From Rhodobacterales bacterium HKCCE4037 (GTDB taxonomy: Bacteria; Pseudomonadota; Alphaproteobacteria; Rhodobacterales; Rhodobacteraceae): a stretch of 64,000 bases of DNA. How positions within the stretch are numbered: the first letter of the stretch is position 1; every line of letters starts with the position of its first letter. The position numbers and the translations under genes were made by a program. Location of the stretch: positions 248,001 through 312,000 of the forward strand of contig WVSM01000005.1 in assembly GCA_015689645.1 (NCBI GenBank), given 5' to 3'. The notes beneath the pieces were generated by a model. That model was not told where the DNA came from and did not search any database. It worked only from the letters and a program-made list of their open reading frames with translations. This document shows positions 1 to 8,676 of this stretch, piece by piece.

Positions 1-69
1 TGGTCTGGGAAATCCCGGTAAAAAACTTCCACCAGCCTCCATTTTCTTCCGCCACCGCTCGGGGACCCC

Positions 70-104
70 ATATTGTGGGATTCTCCTCCATTTGAGCACA
101 ATAT
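70..104. repeat. Inverted repeat atattgtg / cacaatat
   Basis: Perfect 8-bp arms at 70-77 and 97-104 are separated by 19 nt. The spacing of about 2.5 helical turns between arm centres and the AT-rich arms fit a dimeric regulator site better than a terminator. No regulator can be named from sequence alone. Confidence 0.35.
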
Positions 105-117
105 CAGGTGCTCAGGC

Positions 118-126
118 TGTGGATAA
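118..126 (-). promoter_or_regulatory. Perfect DnaA box (TTATCCACA) upstream of mraZ
   Basis: The plus strand reads TGTGGATAA, the exact complement of the DnaA consensus TTATCCACA. It lies 24 nt before the first TGGGN repeat and 365 nt before the mraZ start. DnaA is known to act as a transcription factor for division genes in Caulobacter; that it does so here is inference from one 9-mer. Confidence 0.4.
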
Positions 127-149
127 GGGCACAACATGCGGTGTTGGAA

Positions 150-204
150 TGGGGTCGAAATCAACAAATTGGGGCAAAGTGGAAGAAAAAGGTGTTGATT
201 GGGA
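150..204 (+). promoter_or_regulatory. Candidate MraZ operator: TGGGN repeats with 10-bp phase
   Basis: TGGGG starts at 150 and 170, TGGAA at 180 and TGGGA at 200, all exactly in 10-bp register; the slot at 190 is degenerate (AGGTG). In E. coli, MraZ binds TGGGN direct repeats separated by 5 nt, which is the same period. The last repeat is also the left half of an inverted TGGGA-N5-TCCCA (200-214). The natural reading is autoregulation of mraZ and the downstream dcw genes. Confidence 0.5.
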
Positions 205-396
205 GAAGCTCCCATGAGACACATTGTTCATCGGCAGACGAGACAACAACGGGCCGCAAAGGCCTGAACCAAAAACAAAAATAGGCAGGTTCATACAGGC
301 ATCTCATTCCGCCGAACAAAGAGATCCGGCGCGCAGGCGAGCAGACATCCCCCCAGGTAGTTTGCGCAGTCGGACACCCCAGAAATGGGACGAGGG

Positions 397-431
397 CGGC
401 GGTTGAGGAGTGGCAGCTTCCTCAACCGCCG
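397..431 (+). promoter_or_regulatory. Strong 13-bp hairpin in the mraZ leader
   Basis: Perfect arms at 397-409 and 419-431 enclose a 9-nt loop, followed by a broken T-rich stretch (TTTCCATTT). It ends 59 nt before the mraZ start. It could be a weak intrinsic terminator or attenuator, or a structure stabilising the leader; the interrupted T-run makes efficient termination doubtful. Confidence 0.4.
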
Positions 432-490
432 TTTCCATTTCGGGAACAGTAATTACGGCCGCTTTGCGGCAATAATGAGGCAGCAAGCAC

Positions 491-1021
491 GTGGACGCGC
501 GCTTTACAGGAACAAGCACCGTCAAGGTCGACGGGAAGGGCCGGGTGTCGCTCCCGGCCAAGTTCCGTCGCGCGCTTCAGGCCGCCGACGCCGCCTGCGG
601 ACCCGGTGACGCCCCGCGCCTCTACATCGCCTACGGCAACCCCAATTACGATTACGTCGAATGCCTGTCGGGCGACGCATACGATGCGCTCGACGCCAAG
701 ATCCAGGGCATGCCTGAGGGGGAGGCGGAACGCGAAGTCCTTGAAATCCTGTTCTATTCTCTCTGCGACGAGATCGTGGTGGATGATGCGGGCCGCTTCG
801 TCCTGCCCGGTGCGGCGCGCGAGAAGCTGGCGCTCGACGGCGAAGCCGTGTTCCAGGGCAAGGGCACCAAGTTCCACATCCTCAAGCCTGCCGACAGCGA
901 AGCCTCGAAAGACCGGCTGGCCGCGATGCTGGCGAAGCTTGGCGAAGGCAAGGAGTTCTTCAACCCCGTCTCATTGGCGAACCCGCCGAAACCCACCCCG
1001 GTGAGCAGCGATGACGTATGA
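491..1021 (+). CDS. mraZ: Transcriptional regulator MraZ
   Basis: MraZ is the DNA-binding repressor at the head of dcw clusters; it forms ring oligomers and acts on its own promoter. The 176-residue product has two SpoVT/AbrB-like repeats, each with the family DxxGR signature: DGKGRVSLP near residues 14-22 and DDAGRFVLP near residues 97-105. The start is GTG at 491, preceded by GAGG at 477-480 with 10 nt spacing; the product then begins DARFTG, as expected for the family. It is somewhat longer than the E. coli protein (about 150 residues), with the extra length between and after the repeats. It overlaps rsmH by 4 nt (ATGA). Candidate operators lie at 150-204. Confidence 0.95.
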   Translation: MDARFTGTSTVKVDGKGRVSLPAKFRRALQAADAACGPGDAPRLYIAYGNPNYDYVECLSGDAYDALDAKIQGMPEGEAEREVLEILFYSLCDEIVVDDAGRFVLPGAAREKLALDGEAVFQGKGTKFHILKPADSEASKDRLAAMLAKLGEGKEFFNPVSLANPPKPTPVSSDDV

Positions 1022-1989
1022 GCGAAAACCCGCATATCCCCGTACTGCTCGACGCCATTCTGGAGCACGTGGGACCGATTTCTGGCGTGTGGCTGGACGG
1101 AACCTTCGGCGCTGGTGGATACGCCCGTGGATTGCTGGATAGGGGGGCGGATCTGGTGATTGGGGTGGATCGCGATCCTTTGGCCTTCGAAATGGCAGCA
1201 GATTGGGCCGGGACCTACGGGGACCGGCTTCGGCTTGTTTCGGGCACGTTCTCGGAGCTCGACGACTTGGCGGGTGAGCCGCTGGACGGGGTGGCGCTCG
1301 ATCTTGGCGTGTCTTCGATGCAGCTGGACCTGGCGCAGCGGGGCTTCTCGTTCCTGCGGGACGGGCCGCTGGACATGCGTATGGGGCAGGCCGGTGTCTC
1401 GGCCGAGGACCTGGTGAACGAGGCTTCGGAGGCGCTTCTGGCCGACATCCTCTTCCACTACGGCGAGGAACGCGCGGCGCGCCGGATCGCAAAGGCCATC
1501 GTCGCCGAGCGGTTAAAGTATCGCATTAACACCACTCTGCAACTTGCTGAGATCGTGGAGAAGTGCCTGCCGCGAAAGAAGCCGGGCCAGAGCCATCCCG
1601 CGACGCGGTCGTTCCAGGCGATCCGCATCGCGGTGAACGATGAGTTCGGTCAGCTGGCGCAAGGCCTGATGGCCGCCGAACGCGCCCTGAAGCCGGGTGG
1701 CAAGCTTGCGGTCGTGACGTTCCATTCCTCGGAAGACCGCATCGTGAAGCGGTTCATGACCGAGCGGTCCAGCACCGGGGGCGGCGGCTCGCGCTATGCG
1801 CCCGAGGAGGCGGCAAAGACGCCTGCATTCGAGCTTACTCCGCGCAAGGCAATTCCGCCCACGGACGATGAAATCGACCGCAACCCGCGGGCCCGGTCGG
1901 CCAAGCTGCGGATCGCCACCCGCACCGATGCGCCGGCACAGGCTATTGATCCCGCCGCCCTCGGCTTGCCTGATGTGAGGCTCTCCTGA
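1018..1989 (+). CDS. rsmH: 16S rRNA (cytosine(1402)-N4)-methyltransferase RsmH
   Basis: RsmH (MraW) methylates N4 of C1402 in the 16S rRNA decoding centre with SAM. The 323-residue product starts [11 protein letters not shown], the usual family opening, carries the SAM-binding loop [10 protein letters not shown] near residues 27-36, and has the conserved segment [12 protein letters not shown] in the middle. [13 protein letters not shown] and [10 protein letters not shown] near the end are also typical. The ATG overlaps the mraZ stop (ATGA), and its own stop overlaps ftsL (TGATG), so all three genes should be translated in series. Confidence 0.97.
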   Translation: MSENPHIPVLLDAILEHVGPISGVWLDGTFGAGGYARGLLDRGADLVIGVDRDPLAFEMAADWAGTYGDRLRLVSGTFSELDDLAGEPLDGVALDLGVSSMQLDLAQRGFSFLRDGPLDMRMGQAGVSAEDLVNEASEALLADILFHYGEERAARRIAKAIVAERLKYRINTTLQLAEIVEKCLPRKKPGQSHPATRSFQAIRIAVNDEFGQLAQGLMAAERALKPGGKLAVVTFHSSEDRIVKRFMTERSSTGGGGSRYAPEEAAKTPAFELTPRKAIPPTDDEIDRNPRARSAKLRIATRTDAPAQAIDPAALGLPDVRLS

Positions 1990-2348
1990 TGCGGTTCACG
2001 ACGCTTATTACCGCCCTGATCGTTATCGCGCTGGGATATTGGGCCTATCACCAGACCATCCAGACCCAGATGGCGGACAGGCAGGTCGAACGCCTGCAAC
2101 GCCAGATCGCGGCGGAACACGAGCGGCTTGGCGTGTTGCGCGCCGAGTGGGCCTATCTGAACCGGCCCGACCGTCTGCGCGAACTTGCGCTGTTCAATTT
2201 CGAGCGGCTTCGCCTGTTGCCGCTGGCACCGGATCAATTCGGAGACGTGGCACAGATCCCGTTCCCGCTTCCCGAACCCGAGATCATCGAGCCAGAGATC
2301 CTGCAGGGCACTTCGTCGCTGCCGGAAGGGGAGATCGAACCGCTATGA
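1989..2348 (+). CDS. ftsL: Cell division protein FtsL
   Basis: FtsL is a small bitopic divisome protein that, with FtsB and FtsQ, activates FtsWI. The 119-residue product has one membrane segment at about residues 4-20, a short coiled-coil-like stretch rich in Q, R and L (about 24-55), and the YLNRPDRLRELA segment typical of alphaproteobacterial FtsL. Sequence conservation in this family is low, so the call rests on this topology together with its position between rsmH and ftsI. It overlaps both neighbours by 1-4 nt. Confidence 0.9.
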   Translation: MRFTTLITALIVIALGYWAYHQTIQTQMADRQVERLQRQIAAEHERLGVLRAEWAYLNRPDRLRELALFNFERLRLLPLAPDQFGDVAQIPFPLPEPEIIEPEILQGTSSLPEGEIEPL

Positions 2349-4126
2349 GCCTGCGTATTCCCCTGCGTCCGTTGACCCGCATTCTGGATGCCCGCGCCCG
2401 CGGCGAAAACCCTGATAACGTTGAAAAAGAGAACCTGCGCCTGCGCCACGAGGCACAGCGTGACCGGCTGCGCCTTCGGGCCGAAAGCCGCCTGCTGCTG
2501 GTGGCCTTCGTCTTCGTCGCGGCCTTCGGTGCGGTGGGCTACAAGATGGCCGCGCTCGCGACTTCGGAGCCGTCAGAGCCACGCATCCTGAGCCAGGGTC
2601 CGACGATCCTGAACACGCGCGCCGACATCACGGACCGGCACGGGCGGCTACTGGCCACGAACTTCGCTACGAACGCGCTTTATGCGCATCCGCAGGACAT
2701 CATCTATCCGCGTCGGGTCGCGGACGGGCTGGCCGCGATTTTCCCCGAGATGGATGCCGATGACCTCTATCGCCGGTTTACCGGGGACAGCCGGTTCATC
2801 TGGCTGCGCCGCTATATCTCGCCCGAGCAGGAGCAGATGGTCCATGACATCGGCTCGCCCGGGCTTCTCTTCGGGCCGCGCGAGATGCGGCTTTATCCCA
2901 ACGGGTCGATCGCGTCCCATATCCTGGGCGGCGCGAGCTTCGGCGAAGAGGCCGTGAATGCCGCCGAGGTGATCGGCGTTGCGGGCATCGAGGCGCATTT
3001 CGACGAGGAATTGCGCGATCCGGCGCGGGTAGAGCCGCTGATGCTGTCGCTGGATCTGACGGTGCAATCGGCTGTCGAAGAAGTTCTGGCCGGTGGCATG
3101 GCGCTGATGAATGCGCGCGGGGCGGCGGCGGTTCTGATGGACGTGCATACCGGCGAAGTCATCTCGATGGCGAGCCTGCCTGATTTCGACCCCAATGCGC
3201 GGCCCCGGCCGCTGCTGGAAGGGGACCAGGCCGATAGTCCGCTGTTCAACCGCGCGGTGCAGGGCGTCTACGAATTGGGAAGTGTTTTCAAAACCTTCAC
3301 GATCGCGCAGGCGCTGGAGCTGGACCTGTTCAGCCCCTCCGACATGATCGACACGACCGGCCCGTTGCGGATGGCGGGGTTTGCGATCCGCGATTTCTCG
3401 AACTACGGGCCCGAGCAATCGATGGCCGACGTCCTGATCCATTCGTCCAATATCGGCACGGCGCGGATTGCGCGGGTGATCGGCGCGGCGCGGCAGGAGA
3501 ATTTCCTGGCGTCGCTGAACCTTCTGGAGCCGACGAATGTGGAACTGGTCGAAGCACCTTCGGGCCGCCCGCTGACCCCGCCGCGCTGGGGCGAGCTGGC
3601 GACGATGACGATCAGCTATGGCCATGGCGTATCCACAAGCCCGCTGCATCTGGCCGCCGCCTATTCCACCATCGTGAACGGTGGCACGGAGATCACGCCA
3701 ACGCTTGTCCGACGCGAGACGCCCCAGAACGGCGAACGGATCATATCCGAGGCCACAAGTGTCGCCATGCGGGCGCTGCTGCGGGCCGTCGTGACCGAAG
3801 GCACCGCGAGTTTCGGCGAGGTCGAGGGCTATAGCGTGGGCGGCAAGACCGGCACTGCCGACCTTCCGCGCCCGAATGGCGGGTATTACGAGGATCGCAA
3901 CCTCAATACCTTCGCCAGCGCCTTCCCGATGGACGATCCGCAATACGTGCTGATCGTGACGTTGCAGGAAGCCGCCGAGCTCAGCGGTCCGGAACCGCGG
4001 CGCACCGCGGGCTGGACGGCGGTGCCCGTCGCGGCCGAGATCATCCGCCGTACCGCGCCGCTTCTGGGGCTGCGGCCCGACATTGAACATCCCATCGGTT
4101 TGCAGCTATCCAACGCCTCACAATGA
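2345..4126 (+). CDS. ftsI: Peptidoglycan transpeptidase FtsI (PBP3)
   Basis: FtsI is the class B penicillin-binding protein that cross-links septal peptidoglycan with FtsW. The 593-residue product has a membrane anchor at about residues 50-68, a pedestal domain, and the three transpeptidase motifs in order: SVFK (near 313), SSN (near 368) and KTG (near 501). I take ATG 2345, which overlaps the ftsL stop (ATGA) and gives the usual family length; the open frame extends upstream to 2039, but that part lies inside ftsL and is not conserved. A 71-nt gap follows before murE. Confidence 0.97.
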   Translation: MSLRIPLRPLTRILDARARGENPDNVEKENLRLRHEAQRDRLRLRAESRLLLVAFVFVAAFGAVGYKMAALATSEPSEPRILSQGPTILNTRADITDRHGRLLATNFATNALYAHPQDIIYPRRVADGLAAIFPEMDADDLYRRFTGDSRFIWLRRYISPEQEQMVHDIGSPGLLFGPREMRLYPNGSIASHILGGASFGEEAVNAAEVIGVAGIEAHFDEELRDPARVEPLMLSLDLTVQSAVEEVLAGGMALMNARGAAAVLMDVHTGEVISMASLPDFDPNARPRPLLEGDQADSPLFNRAVQGVYELGSVFKTFTIAQALELDLFSPSDMIDTTGPLRMAGFAIRDFSNYGPEQSMADVLIHSSNIGTARIARVIGAARQENFLASLNLLEPTNVELVEAPSGRPLTPPRWGELATMTISYGHGVSTSPLHLAAAYSTIVNGGTEITPTLVRRETPQNGERIISEATSVAMRALLRAVVTEGTASFGEVEGYSVGGKTGTADLPRPNGGYYEDRNLNTFASAFPMDDPQYVLIVTLQEAAELSGPEPRRTAGWTAVPVAAEIIRRTAPLLGLRPDIEHPIGLQLSNASQ

Positions 4127-4197
4127 GCGCTGCCCAAACCGTGGAATCCGGTCGCGGCTGAAGCAGCGGGACCACAGAAAGCCGCGGGGCAGGGGCG

Positions 4198-5670
4198 ATG
4201 GCCGCAAAGAGACTTTCCGAACTTGGCCTGACCCCGAGGGGTGAGGACGTTGCCGTGAACGGCGTCGTCCTGGATTCCCGAAAGGTCGAAAAGGGCAATC
4301 TTTTCGCGGCTTTGCCCGGCACGCGGGTGCATGGCGGCGAATTCATCCAATATGCCTTGCGGATGGGCGCAGGCGCGGTTCTGACTGACCGCGAGGGCGC
4401 CGCCATCGCCAGGGAGGAGCTGGCCGCATCGGACGCGGCGCTGGTCGTGGTCGAAGACCCGGCGGCGGCGCTGGCCCATGCGGCGGCGCTGTTCTTCGGC
4501 GCTCAGCCCGAAACGATGGTCGCGGTGACGGGGACGAACGGCAAGACCTCGGTCGCCAGCTTCACCCGGCAGATCTGGGAGGCGCTGGGGCGCGCGGCGG
4601 TCAACATCGGAACGACCGGTGTGGAGGGGGCCTTCGCGGCACCCGGTATCCACACCACGCCCGAGCCGGTCACGCTGCACCGGGTGCTGGCCGAGATGGC
4701 GGCGAATGGGGTCACCCATGCGGCGATGGAGGCCTCGTCCCACGGGCTTGACCAGAAGCGGATGGACGGCGTGCGGCTGGCGGCGGCGGCCTTCACCAAC
4801 CTGACGCAGGATCACCTCGATTACCATGGCGACATGGAGACGTATTTCCAGGCCAAGTTGCGGCTTTTCAACGATCTTCTGCCCGAGGACGGGGTGGCCG
4901 TCGTCAACCTGGACGACCCGCACGGGCCGCGCGTGGCCGAAGCCTGTGCTGCGCGGGGCATCGAGGTTCTGGGTGTGGCGCATTACACGGATGCGGCGCT
5001 GAAGATCACGGGGCGGCGGATCGACGAGACCGGGCAGGACGTGCTGTTCCGCTGGCAGGGGGAGGCGCGGCAGACGCGTCTGGACCTGATCGGCGCCTTC
5101 CAGGCGATGAACGTGCTGACAGCGGCGGGATTGGTGATCGCCGGGGGCGAGAACCCCGATGACGTCTTCGGCGTTCTGTCGAAGCTCGAAGGCGTTCGGG
5201 GGCGGATGCAACTGGCCGCGCGGCGGGGCCACGGTGCGCCGATCTACGTGGATTACTCGCATACGCCCGACTCGCTCGAAGTCGCGCTCAAGGCGCTGCG
5301 CCCGCATGTGCTTGGGCGTCTGATCGTCGTCTTCGGGGCGGGAGGCGACCGCGACCGGGGCAAGCGCCCGCTGATGGGCAAGGCGGCGGCGGAGCATGCG
5401 GATGTGTGCATCGTGACCGACGACAACCCGCGCAGCGAAGATCCGGCGATGATCCGCATGGAAATTCTGGCGGGATGCCCCGAGGCCAACGAGGTGGGCG
5501 ACCGCGCGGAGGCGATCCTGCGCGGCGTCGACATGCTGGAGCCGGGCGATGCGCTGCTGATTGCCGGCAAGGGGCACGAGACCGGCCAGCAGGTCGGCGA
5601 CGTGGTCTATCCGTTCGATGACGTTGAACAGGCCTCGGTCGCCGTCGCCGCGCTGGAGGGACTGGTATGA
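4198..5670 (+). CDS. murE: UDP-MurNAc-L-Ala-D-Glu : meso-diaminopimelate ligase MurE
   Basis: MurE adds the third stem amino acid to the cytoplasmic precursor using ATP. The 490-residue product has the Mur ligase P-loop TGTNGKTS near 109-116, the carbamylated-lysine region, and DDNPRSEDP near 407-415. The DNPR motif is the known marker for meso-diaminopimelate rather than lysine, so the wall should be of the A1-gamma type. The ATG follows a G-rich ribosome site (ggggcaggggcg). A 4-nt overlap couples it to murF. Confidence 0.97.
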   Translation: MAAKRLSELGLTPRGEDVAVNGVVLDSRKVEKGNLFAALPGTRVHGGEFIQYALRMGAGAVLTDREGAAIAREELAASDAALVVVEDPAAALAHAAALFFGAQPETMVAVTGTNGKTSVASFTRQIWEALGRAAVNIGTTGVEGAFAAPGIHTTPEPVTLHRVLAEMAANGVTHAAMEASSHGLDQKRMDGVRLAAAAFTNLTQDHLDYHGDMETYFQAKLRLFNDLLPEDGVAVVNLDDPHGPRVAEACAARGIEVLGVAHYTDAALKITGRRIDETGQDVLFRWQGEARQTRLDLIGAFQAMNVLTAAGLVIAGGENPDDVFGVLSKLEGVRGRMQLAARRGHGAPIYVDYSHTPDSLEVALKALRPHVLGRLIVVFGAGGDRDRGKRPLMGKAAAEHADVCIVTDDNPRSEDPAMIRMEILAGCPEANEVGDRAEAILRGVDMLEPGDALLIAGKGHETGQQVGDVVYPFDDVEQASVAVAALEGLV

Positions 5671-7076
5671 GCCTGTGGACGGCAGCGGAGGCGGCGGAGG
5701 CCACGGGCGGCAAGGTTGCAACGGACTGGGTGGCGGAGGGCGTCTCCATCGACACCCGCACCCTGCAGCCCGGTGATCTGTTTGTGGCGTTGGCGGCGGC
5801 GCGGGACGGGCACGAGTTCGTCGCGCAGGCGCTGGAGAAACGGGCGGCGGCGGCGATGGTGTCCCATGTGCCCGACGGCGTGGACCCGGCCAAATGCCTG
5901 ATCGTGGACGCGGTTCTGCCCGCGCTGGAACGCCTGGGCATCGCGGCGCGGGCACGGACGGAGGCGAAGGTCATCGCCGTGACCGGGTCGGTCGGCAAGA
6001 CCACCGCGAAGGAGATGCTGCGGCAGGCTCTGGCCGGGCAGGGAAGGATCCATGCCGCCGTTGCCAGTTACAACAACCATTGGGGTGTACCCCTGACGCT
6101 GGCGCGGATGCCGGCGGACACCGACTTCGCGATCATCGAGATCGGCATGAACCACGCGGGCGAGATCGCGCCGCTGACCCGGATGGCGCGGCCCCACGTG
6201 GCGATGATCACCACGATTGCCGCGGCGCATCTGGAAAACCTGGGCTCGATGGAAGCGATCGCGGCGGAGAAGGCGTCGATCTTCGAGGGGCTGGAGCCCG
6301 GCGGCGTCGCCGTCGTGCCGCTCGACGTCGAGACACGCGACATTCTGCTGGAGGCGGCGGCCCGCGACGCGGCGGAGGTCGTGACTTTCGGCGAAAGGGA
6401 TGGTGCGGACCTGCGGCTCAGCGATGTGATCGTGTCGGACGAGACCACGGTTCTGCGTGTTTCGACCCCGGACGGCATGCGGCTGGCCAAGCTGTCCGTC
6501 GCCGGGCGGCATTATGCCAGCAACGCCGTGGGCGTCATGCTGACGGTTGCGGCCGCGGGGGCTGACCTGACGCAGGCCACCATGGCGCTGTCGCAATGGC
6601 AACCCGTCGCGGGACGCGGTCAGCGCGAACGCATCTGCCTGAGCAAGACCGACGATATCGCCATCGAGTTGATCGACGATGCGTTCAACGCCAATCCGAC
6701 CTCGCTGGCGGCGGGGCTGGAGGTTCTGGCCGGGATCACGCCGCCCCGGGGCGGACGCCGCGTCGCGGTTCTGGGCGACATGCTGGAACTGGGGCCGGAG
6801 GCCGAGGTCATGCATGCGGAAATCGCCGATCTGCCCGCGATGGAGGTGATCGACGTGGTCCACACCAGCGGGCCGCTGATGGAGCATCTGCACGAGGCCC
6901 TTCCGGGGGCGAAACGGGGCCAACACACGGAAACGGCGCAGGAAATGTGCCCGATCATTGCCCGAAACCTGCGACCGGGAGACGTGGTTCTGGTCAAGGG
7001 TTCCAAGGGGTCGAAGGTGTCCCTCGTGGTTGACGCGCTGCGCAAACTCGGGCAGTCGATTGAGGGAAGAGGGTGA
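5667..7076 (+). CDS. murF: UDP-MurNAc-tripeptide : D-Ala-D-Ala ligase MurF
   Basis: MurF attaches the D-Ala-D-Ala dipeptide made by Ddl (encoded further along this cluster) to complete UDP-MurNAc-pentapeptide. The 469-residue product has the P-loop TGSVGKTTAKE near 106-116, then EIGMNHAGEI and the YNANPTS-type segment (here FNANPTS), all characteristic of MurF. It overlaps murE by 4 nt, and 11 nt separate it from mraY. Confidence 0.97.
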   Translation: MSLWTAAEAAEATGGKVATDWVAEGVSIDTRTLQPGDLFVALAAARDGHEFVAQALEKRAAAAMVSHVPDGVDPAKCLIVDAVLPALERLGIAARARTEAKVIAVTGSVGKTTAKEMLRQALAGQGRIHAAVASYNNHWGVPLTLARMPADTDFAIIEIGMNHAGEIAPLTRMARPHVAMITTIAAAHLENLGSMEAIAAEKASIFEGLEPGGVAVVPLDVETRDILLEAAARDAAEVVTFGERDGADLRLSDVIVSDETTVLRVSTPDGMRLAKLSVAGRHYASNAVGVMLTVAAAGADLTQATMALSQWQPVAGRGQRERICLSKTDDIAIELIDDAFNANPTSLAAGLEVLAGITPPRGGRRVAVLGDMLELGPEAEVMHAEIADLPAMEVIDVVHTSGPLMEHLHEALPGAKRGQHTETAQEMCPIIARNLRPGDVVLVKGSKGSKVSLVVDALRKLGQSIEGRG

Positions 7077-7087
7077 GGAACCGCTAG

Positions 7088-8173
7088 ATGTTGTATTGGT
7101 TGAGTGACCTGTCGGACGGTGGCGGCTTTTTCAATCTGTTCCGTTACATCACCTTCCGGGCCGGATGTTCGTTCTTCACGGCGCTGGTCTTCGGGTTCAT
7201 CTTCGGGCGGCCCCTGATCAACCTGCTGCGCCGGAAATACCAGCACGGCCAGCCGATCCGCGAGGACGGCCCGGAAAGTCACCGTCAGACGAAGGCAGGA
7301 ACGCCGACGATGGGGGGATTGCTGATCCTTGCAGCGCTCACGTTGTCGACGCTGCTTTGGGCGCGGCTCGACAATCCCTACGTCTGGCTTGTGCTGGGTG
7401 TAACCGTCAGTTTCGGTGTCATCGGATTTGCCGACGATTGGGCGAAAGTCAGCCGCAACACGACCGCCGGCGTGCCCGGAAAGGTGCGTCTGGCGGCGGG
7501 GTTCGCGATTGCCTGCGCGGCGGCGCTTGTGGCGGCACAGCTGCACCCGGCGGAATTGTCCAACCAATTGGCCCTGCCGGTCTTCAAGGACGTACTTCTG
7601 AACATGGGCTGGCTGTTCATTCCCTTCGCGATGATCGTGATCGTCGGCTCGGCCAACGCGGTGAACCTGACCGATGGACTCGACGGGCTGGCGATCATGC
7701 CGGTGATGATCGCGGCGGGTACCCTGGGTGTGATCGCCTATGCCGTGGGCCGGGTCGATTTTACCGAATACCTCGATGTGCATTACGTGCCCGGCACCGG
7801 CGAATTGCTGATCTTCACCGCGGGGCTGATCGGCGGCGGTCTCGGGTTCCTGTGGTACAACGCGCCGCCTGCGGCGGTGTTCATGGGCGACACGGGGTCT
7901 CTGGCCCTCGGCGGGGCGCTCGGCGCGATTGCGGTCGCCACCAAGCACGAGATCGTCCTGGCCATCGTCGGCGGTCTGTTCGTGGCCGAGGCGGTCTCGG
8001 TCATCGTACAGGTGGTCTACTTCAAGGCGACCGGCAAACGGGTGTTCCTGATGGCGCCGATCCATCACCATTACGAGAAACGCGGATGGGCCGAACCGCA
8101 GATCGTGATCCGGTTCTGGATCATCTCGCTGATCCTTGCCTTGGTCGGGCTGGCGACGCTGAAGCTGCGGTGA
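7088..8173 (+). CDS. mraY: Phospho-MurNAc-pentapeptide translocase MraY
   Basis: MraY transfers phospho-MurNAc-pentapeptide from UDP to undecaprenyl phosphate at the inner membrane, forming lipid I. The 361-residue product is polytopic (about ten hydrophobic segments) and has the family motifs [32 protein letters not shown] and the histidine-rich [11 protein letters not shown]. The start codon encodes [11 protein letters not shown] 209-nt gap follows, the first real break in the cluster, before the next small gene. Confidence 0.98.
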   Translation: MLYWLSDLSDGGGFFNLFRYITFRAGCSFFTALVFGFIFGRPLINLLRRKYQHGQPIREDGPESHRQTKAGTPTMGGLLILAALTLSTLLWARLDNPYVWLVLGVTVSFGVIGFADDWAKVSRNTTAGVPGKVRLAAGFAIACAAALVAAQLHPAELSNQLALPVFKDVLLNMGWLFIPFAMIVIVGSANAVNLTDGLDGLAIMPVMIAAGTLGVIAYAVGRVDFTEYLDVHYVPGTGELLIFTAGLIGGGLGFLWYNAPPAAVFMGDTGSLALGGALGAIAVATKHEIVLAIVGGLFVAEAVSVIVQVVYFKATGKRVFLMAPIHHHYEKRGWAEPQIVIRFWIISLILALVGLATLKLR

Positions 8174-8382
8174 GCGCCGCGCCCTTAGGCAAGTTGCGAC
8201 GGATACGCCGTCCCGCCCGTGCGTTGTCTGGCGTGGCAGGCGGGTTCTGCACCAGGGAAACCAGCGTTCGCGCATGCTGAGAATGCGGACCCTCCGGGGG
8301 GCATTTTCATGGAACAAAGAAGGGCGGGGCCCGCCATGCGGCTGAGCTTCCGAGGATGCAGTGATGGGCCGGGAATGCAGAA

Positions 8383-8676
8383 ATGGGATTGTTCGACAAG
8401 TGGGTCAGAGCCGAGGACGACGGACAGGCCATTGCCTGCGTGAACACCTGGTTCAATGGCGCAGCGATCTACGTGAATGGCGTCGAGGTGGCACGCAGCA
8501 TGGAAACGCTCGCCCTGGATGAGGCGCGGCCGTTTGTCGAGGCCGTGGTCGAAGGGCCGAACGGGGCGTTGCATATCGAGATGCACATCCTCTCGATCCT
8601 CTTCACCCAGATCGAATTGCGTGTGAATAATCGGCATGTGGCCGGGCATCGGCTGGTCAAGGAGGATGTCGGATGA
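8383..8676 (+). CDS. Small uncharacterised protein coupled to murD
   Basis: I do not recognise this 97-residue protein. It has no signal peptide or membrane segment, and alternating hydrophobic residues suggest mostly beta structure. It is reported as real because it sits in the dcw cluster on the same strand, its composition matches its neighbours, and its stop overlaps the murD start by 4 nt (ATGA), as at the other coupled joints. The 209 nt before it carry no convincing gene. A role in precursor synthesis or division can only be guessed from position. Confidence 0.8.
   Translation: MGLFDKWVRAEDDGQAIACVNTWFNGAAIYVNGVEVARSMETLALDEARPFVEAVVEGPNGALHIEMHILSILFTQIELRVNNRHVAGHRLVKEDVG

Larger units (their letters stand above)
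1..490. other. Non-coding leader and control region upstream of mraZ
   Basis: No convincing gene is visible on either strand in these 490 bases; the short open frames have neither a ribosome site nor recognisable products. The region is less GC-rich than the genes beside it. It holds an inverted repeat (70-104), a perfect DnaA box (118-126), 10-bp-phased TGGGN repeats (150-204), a 13-bp hairpin (397-431) and a smaller hairpin (458-470, gccgc/gcggc). The dcw promoter is probably here, but I cannot fix its -35 and -10 with confidence. Confidence 0.6.

Noticed and set aside
1-490. RNase P RNA gene, which is sometimes near mraZ in alphaproteobacteria
   Set aside because: The conserved core segments of type A RNase P RNA were not found on either strand. 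It may lie outside the window.
2039-2344. Long N-terminal extension of ftsI
   Set aside because: It lies in the wrong frame over ftsL, is not FtsI-like, and ATG 2345 gives the normal membrane anchor and family length.
3886-5955. 689-residue open frame on the minus strand across ftsI, murE and murF
   Set aside because: Arg/Pro/His-rich shadow of GC-rich genes; the opposing genes have clear family motifs.
6620-8317. 565-residue minus-strand frame over murF and mraY
   Set aside because: Low-complexity shadow; it has no domain and covers two certain genes.
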